Origin: Photobacterium profundum SS9
GTDB lineage: Bacteria; Pseudomonadota; Gammaproteobacteria; Enterobacterales; Vibrionaceae
DNA: 64,000 nucleotides
Reading direction: 5' to 3'
Assembly: GCF_000196255.1 (NCBI RefSeq)
Contig: NC_006370.1
Coordinates: forward strand, 836,187-900,186
This document shows, in pieces, positions 60,961 to 64,000 of the stretch (within the stretch, counting starts at the first letter, position 1; each line of letters opens with the position of its first letter). Position numbers and translations under genes: made by a program. Under the pieces are notes generated by a model, which was not told the DNA's origin, made no database searches, and worked only from the letters and a program-made list of their open reading frames with translations.

Positions 60961-62409
60961 ATGAAATTTATCGTTAAGCCCCATCCAGAGATCTTTTGTA
61001 AAAGCGACTCTGTTCGTAAACGTTTTATAAAGATTCTTGATAGCAACATTCGCATTATGGTTAAGCGAGTGTCTGAATCAGTAGCGGTATATAACCGTCG
61101 TTATCATATTGAAGTTACAGCAAACGATGACAGTGATCGCGATCAAATACTGGCGATTTTGATGCAGACTCCAGGTATTCATCATACGTTGGAAGTGAAG
61201 CAGACAGAATTTAAAGATTTGCACGATATTTTCGAGCAAACGCTTGAACTTGTTGGCGAACAACTAGAAGGTAAAACATTCTGTGTACGTGCTAAGCGCC
61301 GTGGACAGCATGATTTTACGTCGATTGAACTTGAACGTTACGTTGGTGGCGGTCTAAACCAAGCGGTTGAATCGGCAAGTGTAAAGTTAAAGAACCCAGA
61401 TATAACAGTACGCATTGAAGTTGATTATGATCATCTGCATCAAGTGTTGCACCGTCATAAAGGCTTAGGTGGTTTCCCTCTTGGTACTCAAGAAGACGTA
61501 TTGAGCCTAATTTCAGGTGGTTTTGATTCTGGTGTTTCAAGCTACTTGCACATTAAGCGTGGCAGTAAAGTACATTACTGTTTCTTTAATTTAGGTGGTC
61601 CTGCCCATGAGATTGGTGTGAAGCAAGTTTCTCACTTCTTATGGAAAAAGTATGGGTCATCAGCAAAAGTTAAATTTATCTCGATTGATTTTGAACCTGT
61701 TGTCGCTGAAATCCTTGAGAAAGTGGACAACGGCCAAATGGGTGTTGTTCTAAAACGTATGTTTATGCGAGCTGCTGGTCAGGTTGCAGAGCGTTATGGT
61801 ATTCAAGCTCTTGTTACGGGTGAAGCGTTAGGTCAGGTGTCGAGCCAAACTCTAACGAATCTACGTATGATTGATAATGTGACGGACAGTTTGATCCTTC
61901 GTCCACTTATCAATTGGGATAAAGAAGATATCATTGATATTGCTCGTAATATTGGCACAGAAGAATTCGCAAAAACAATGCCTGAATTCTGTGGTGTTAT
62001 CTCGAAAAATCCAACGATTAAAGCAGTCAAAGCTAAGCTTGAAAAAGAAGAAGCTAACTTTGATTTTGCTATCCTTGATCGTGTGATTGAAGAGGCGCGC
62101 GTGATGGATATTCGTGATATCGAAAAACAAAGCCAAGAACAAGCACCAGAGATAGAGCTTGTTGATCAAATTGGTGATGGTGCAATCGTTCTGGATATTC
62201 GTAGTCCAGATGAAGAAGACGAAAGCCCGCTTGTTATTGATGGCGTGGAAGTAAAACATCTTCCTTTCTATAAATTAGCGACTCAGTTTGGCGATCTTGA
62301 TCAAGACAAAGAATACTTGTTGTATTGTGATCGTGGTGTAATGAGCCGCTTACAAGCACTATATTTGACCGAAAATGGTTACGGTAACATCAAAGTTTAC
62401 CGTCCATAG
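60961..62409 (+). CDS. thiI: tRNA 4-thiouridine synthase ThiI
   Basis: 482 aa. N-terminal ferredoxin-like and THUMP domains (about 1-165). The PP-loop ATPase is [20 protein letters not shown] near residue 182. The C-terminal rhodanese domain (from about 400) has the persulfide Cys in [12 protein letters not shown]. It thiolates U8 of tRNAs and, in the long form with rhodanese, supports thiazole synthesis for thiamine. The length matches the rhodanese-containing enterobacterial type. A terminator follows. Confidence 0.96.
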   Translation: MKFIVKPHPEIFCKSDSVRKRFIKILDSNIRIMVKRVSESVAVYNRRYHIEVTANDDSDRDQILAILMQTPGIHHTLEVKQTEFKDLHDIFEQTLELVGEQLEGKTFCVRAKRRGQHDFTSIELERYVGGGLNQAVESASVKLKNPDITVRIEVDYDHLHQVLHRHKGLGGFPLGTQEDVLSLISGGFDSGVSSYLHIKRGSKVHYCFFNLGGPAHEIGVKQVSHFLWKKYGSSAKVKFISIDFEPVVAEILEKVDNGQMGVVLKRMFMRAAGQVAERYGIQALVTGEALGQVSSQTLTNLRMIDNVTDSLILRPLINWDKEDIIDIARNIGTEEFAKTMPEFCGVISKNPTIKAVKAKLEKEEANFDFAILDRVIEEARVMDIRDIEKQSQEQAPEIELVDQIGDGAIVLDIRSPDEEDESPLVIDGVEVKHLPFYKLATQFGDLDQDKEYLLYCDRGVMSRLQALYLTENGYGNIKVYRP

Positions 62410-62428
62410 TTGAAAACATCATCAAAAT

Positions 62429-62462
62429 AAAAAAGCGAGAACCTTGGTTCTCGCTTTTTTTT
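62429..62462. terminator. bidirectional terminator between thiI and the DJ-1 family gene
   Basis: AAAAAGCGAGAACC / GGTTCTCGCTTTTT palindrome with a two-base loop between convergent genes. Confidence 0.9.
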
Positions 62463-62488
62463 ATCTATGTGTCCCGTCCTGAAATAGG

Positions 62489-63109
62489 TTATGTCTTTGG
62501 TAATATGTCGTAATGCATATTTGGCCATACAACCATCGGGCCCGCGACTTCTGCCGCTTTTTCTTTACCCGCTAAACGAACAATAATTTCTAACGCAAAT
62601 TCTTGTGAAGTGCCAGGCCCTTGGCTGGTTAGCAAATTGCTATTTACATCGTAAACAACACGTTTAGCACGACGACGCACTTCGGGAATATAGTCTTGGA
62701 AGGCTGGGTGGGCTGTCATTATTGCCGTCGGAAACATGTTGTGATGCTCTAAAACAAGGGCAGGAGCTGCACAGATAGCCGCAATCAGCTTACCGTCGTA
62801 TTTATGCTGCTCTACGAACTCAACAAGCAACGGGCTGTCACGGAAGCATTCAGCGCCACCTACACCACCAGGTAACACTACACAATCAAATTGTTCATCA
62901 GCAACCGCCACTAATGCCGCATCGGCAACTAATTTAATGCCACGAGAGCCAGCAACGATTAATGCACCGTCTGAGGCAACACTGGCTGTTGTTACATCAA
63001 ACCCTGCGCGCAAAAGAATATCAATCGTGTTGATCGCTTCCATCTCTTCAGTGCCGGGGGCGATACAAACAGCAACAGTCATTGTGCGGTTGTGATCATC
63101 ATTTGTCAT
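62489..63109 (-). CDS. yajL: DJ-1/PfpI family protein, YajL-like
   Basis: 206 aa. The nucleophile-elbow Cys is in LIAAICAAPALVLEHH. The acidic residue near the N-terminus is in APGTEEMEAINTIDIL, and GVGGAECFRDSPLL is the family glycine-rich block. YajL proteins protect against oxidative and carbonyl stress; the exact activity is debated. It overlaps panE by 11 bases and lies next to thiI, the same neighbourhood as E. coli yajL. Confidence 0.9.
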   Translation of the reverse strand: MTNDDHNRTMTVAVCIAPGTEEMEAINTIDILLRAGFDVTTASVASDGALIVAGSRGIKLVADAALVAVADEQFDCVVLPGGVGGAECFRDSPLLVEFVEQHKYDGKLIAAICAAPALVLEHHNMFPTAIMTAHPAFQDYIPEVRRRAKRVVYDVNSNLLTSQGPGTSQEFALEIIVRLAGKEKAAEVAGPMVVWPNMHYDILPKT

Positions 63110-64000
63110 CGTGGTTTTGCTCCAATAATTTAACGTCTTGCCATAGCTGGGTATTCATTGGTACAGCAATGCCGTGTACCTTTGCCCGTGTAATGAGATA
63201 ACCCGTAATATAATCGATTTCAGTCTTTCTTTGCTGGAAAATATCTTGATACATGGATGAATAGTTAGCCGCAGTCGCCTTGATAACGGTATCGACTGTT
63301 TGTCTTAATTTTTTAGCGGTTACTGCATAGCCTTCAGCTTGCATGACCGCTGCGACTTCATGGCAAACTTGCGTGAGAACGGCATGAAATTTAGGGGTTA
63401 CCAATTCACCATTTTGACATCGATGAATTGCTGTTAGTGGATTAATCGCACAGTTAATGGCTAACTTTTGCCACAACGGTTCATTAATATCATGATGCCA
63501 GCCACAAGGCGCTAAAGCTTGATGAAAGAGCTCGGCAAGGCTAACGAAGCCCTGAGCCGATTGATTGAAAGCACCGAGCCATGTTGGCCCTAATCCGGTA
63601 TGGTTTATTTGTTCTTTTTTGGGTTTGAAAGCAGCTTGAGACGTGGTGGCGTAAATAATAGGGTGATCAACGAGTCGCGTTTTAACGTGCTGCTGTGTTC
63701 CCATTCCATTATGCATAATCATTATGGGTGTGTGTGGTGCAATATGATCAAAGATGTCGTTTAAGGCTTGCTCAACTTGGAATGCTTTCACCGTCACAAT
63801 GATAAGCTCGCTCTTGGCAATGCTTTGTATATTATTACTCGTAAAATCAAAGCACTCTGGTGCTAATGGCGTTTGAATATAAATTTTTTCATGAGTGCCA
63901 TCTTCTGCTTGAATACTATCTTTTGTTTGAACGCAGTCATTCAATACGATAGGGAATGACGGTTTGTCTGTTCTTGTCCAAAAGTGAATATTGTGCCCTT
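63099..64000 (-). CDS. panE: 2-dehydropantoate 2-reductase (5' end beyond the window)
   Basis: NADPH-dependent reduction of ketopantoate to pantoate in pantothenate and CoA synthesis. The readable frame continues to the window edge (GHNIHFWTRTDKPSFPIVLN), so the N-terminal Rossmann GxGxxG strand is cut off; about 300 residues are present. Visible blocks are IIVTVKAFQVEQAL, MIMHNGMGTQQHV, LWQKLAINCAINPLTAI with the catalytic Lys and Asn, and the C-terminal QRKTEIDYITGYLI. Translation is coupled to yajL by overlap. Confidence 0.9.
   Translation of the reverse strand, partial: GHNIHFWTRTDKPSFPIVLNDCVQTKDSIQAEDGTHEKIYIQTPLAPECFDFTSNNIQSIAKSELIIVTVKAFQVEQALNDIFDHIAPHTPIMIMHNGMGTQQHVKTRLVDHPIIYATTSQAAFKPKKEQINHTGLGPTWLGAFNQSAQGFVSLAELFHQALAPCGWHHDINEPLWQKLAINCAINPLTAIHRCQNGELVTPKFHAVLTQVCHEVAAVMQAEGYAVTAKKLRQTVDTVIKATAANYSSMYQDIFQQRKTEIDYITGYLITRAKVHGIAVPMNTQLWQDVKLLEQNHDDK

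Noticed and set aside
61861..62259. 132-codon minus-strand frame opposite thiI
   Set aside because: Antisense to a complete thiI, Phe/Asn-rich shadow translation.

Overview
The window reads as a chromosomal segment of a Vibrionaceae gammaproteobacterium, most likely Photobacterium or a close relative. This is inferred from three things: the gene order (pepB-ndk-rlmN-pilW-rodZ-ispG-hisS-yfgM-bamB-der; yfgJ-xseA-guaB-guaA; glyA-nrdR-ribD-ribE-ribB-ribH-nusB-thiL-pgpA; dxs-ispA-xseB; pomA-pomB-thiI), the sodium-type motor stator genes, and small intergenic palindromic repeats starting ATACCA. No rRNA, tRNA or CRISPR array was seen.

Layout. 0.1-12.5 kb is housekeeping: two tandem aminopeptidase B genes, ndk, rlmN, the pilus lipoprotein pilW, rodZ, the isoprenoid gene ispG, hisS, the envelope genes yfgM and bamB, and the GTPase der. 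12.5-14.3 kb holds a miniature repeat element, an AlaX-type tRNA-editing gene and a broken LacI-family fragment. 14.4-24.3 kb is a compact one-strand chemosensory cluster (short MCP, CheY, STAS protein, CheA, CheW, large MCP, CheR, CheB). It sits between der and yfgJ, which are neighbours in E. coli, so it looks like an acquired or relocated island. 24.8-30 kb returns to the conserved order (yfgJ, xseA, guaB, guaA). 30-35 kb carries an AbgT-type transporter, the glutathione-dependent formaldehyde detoxification pair adhC-fghA, and tadA. 35-41.4 kb holds a small basic ORF, mltF and purL. 41.5-44.3 kb is a mobile-element patch: a decayed IS110-type element interrupted by an IS200-type element and set into the end of a miniature repeat, then a small membrane protein and a second miniature repeat. 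44.3-55.7 kb has the PII gene glnB, a YitT membrane protein, glyA, nrdR, the riboflavin operon, nusB, thiL, pgpA and a large unrecognised exported protein with an EF-hand loop. 55.8-64 kb contains dxs-ispA-xseB, pomAB, thiI, a DJ-1 family gene and panE, which runs off the window.

How parts work together. Purine and one-carbon genes are scattered, but guaB, guaA, purL and glyA each have a PurR-like operator upstream, and glyA also has a MetR-like site. The riboflavin genes form one transcription unit. Its RibB carries a GTP-cyclohydrolase-like domain without the zinc cysteines (RibBX type). ispG, dxs and ispA supply isoprenoids. The chemosensory cluster has adaptation enzymes but no cheD or cheZ. 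Its short MCP carries a CheZ-like phosphatase motif, and its large MCP has a duplicated sensor domain and a C-terminal CheR-docking-like pentapeptide. Several miniature repeats end in an outward-facing extended -10 sequence and may supply promoters to neighbouring genes.
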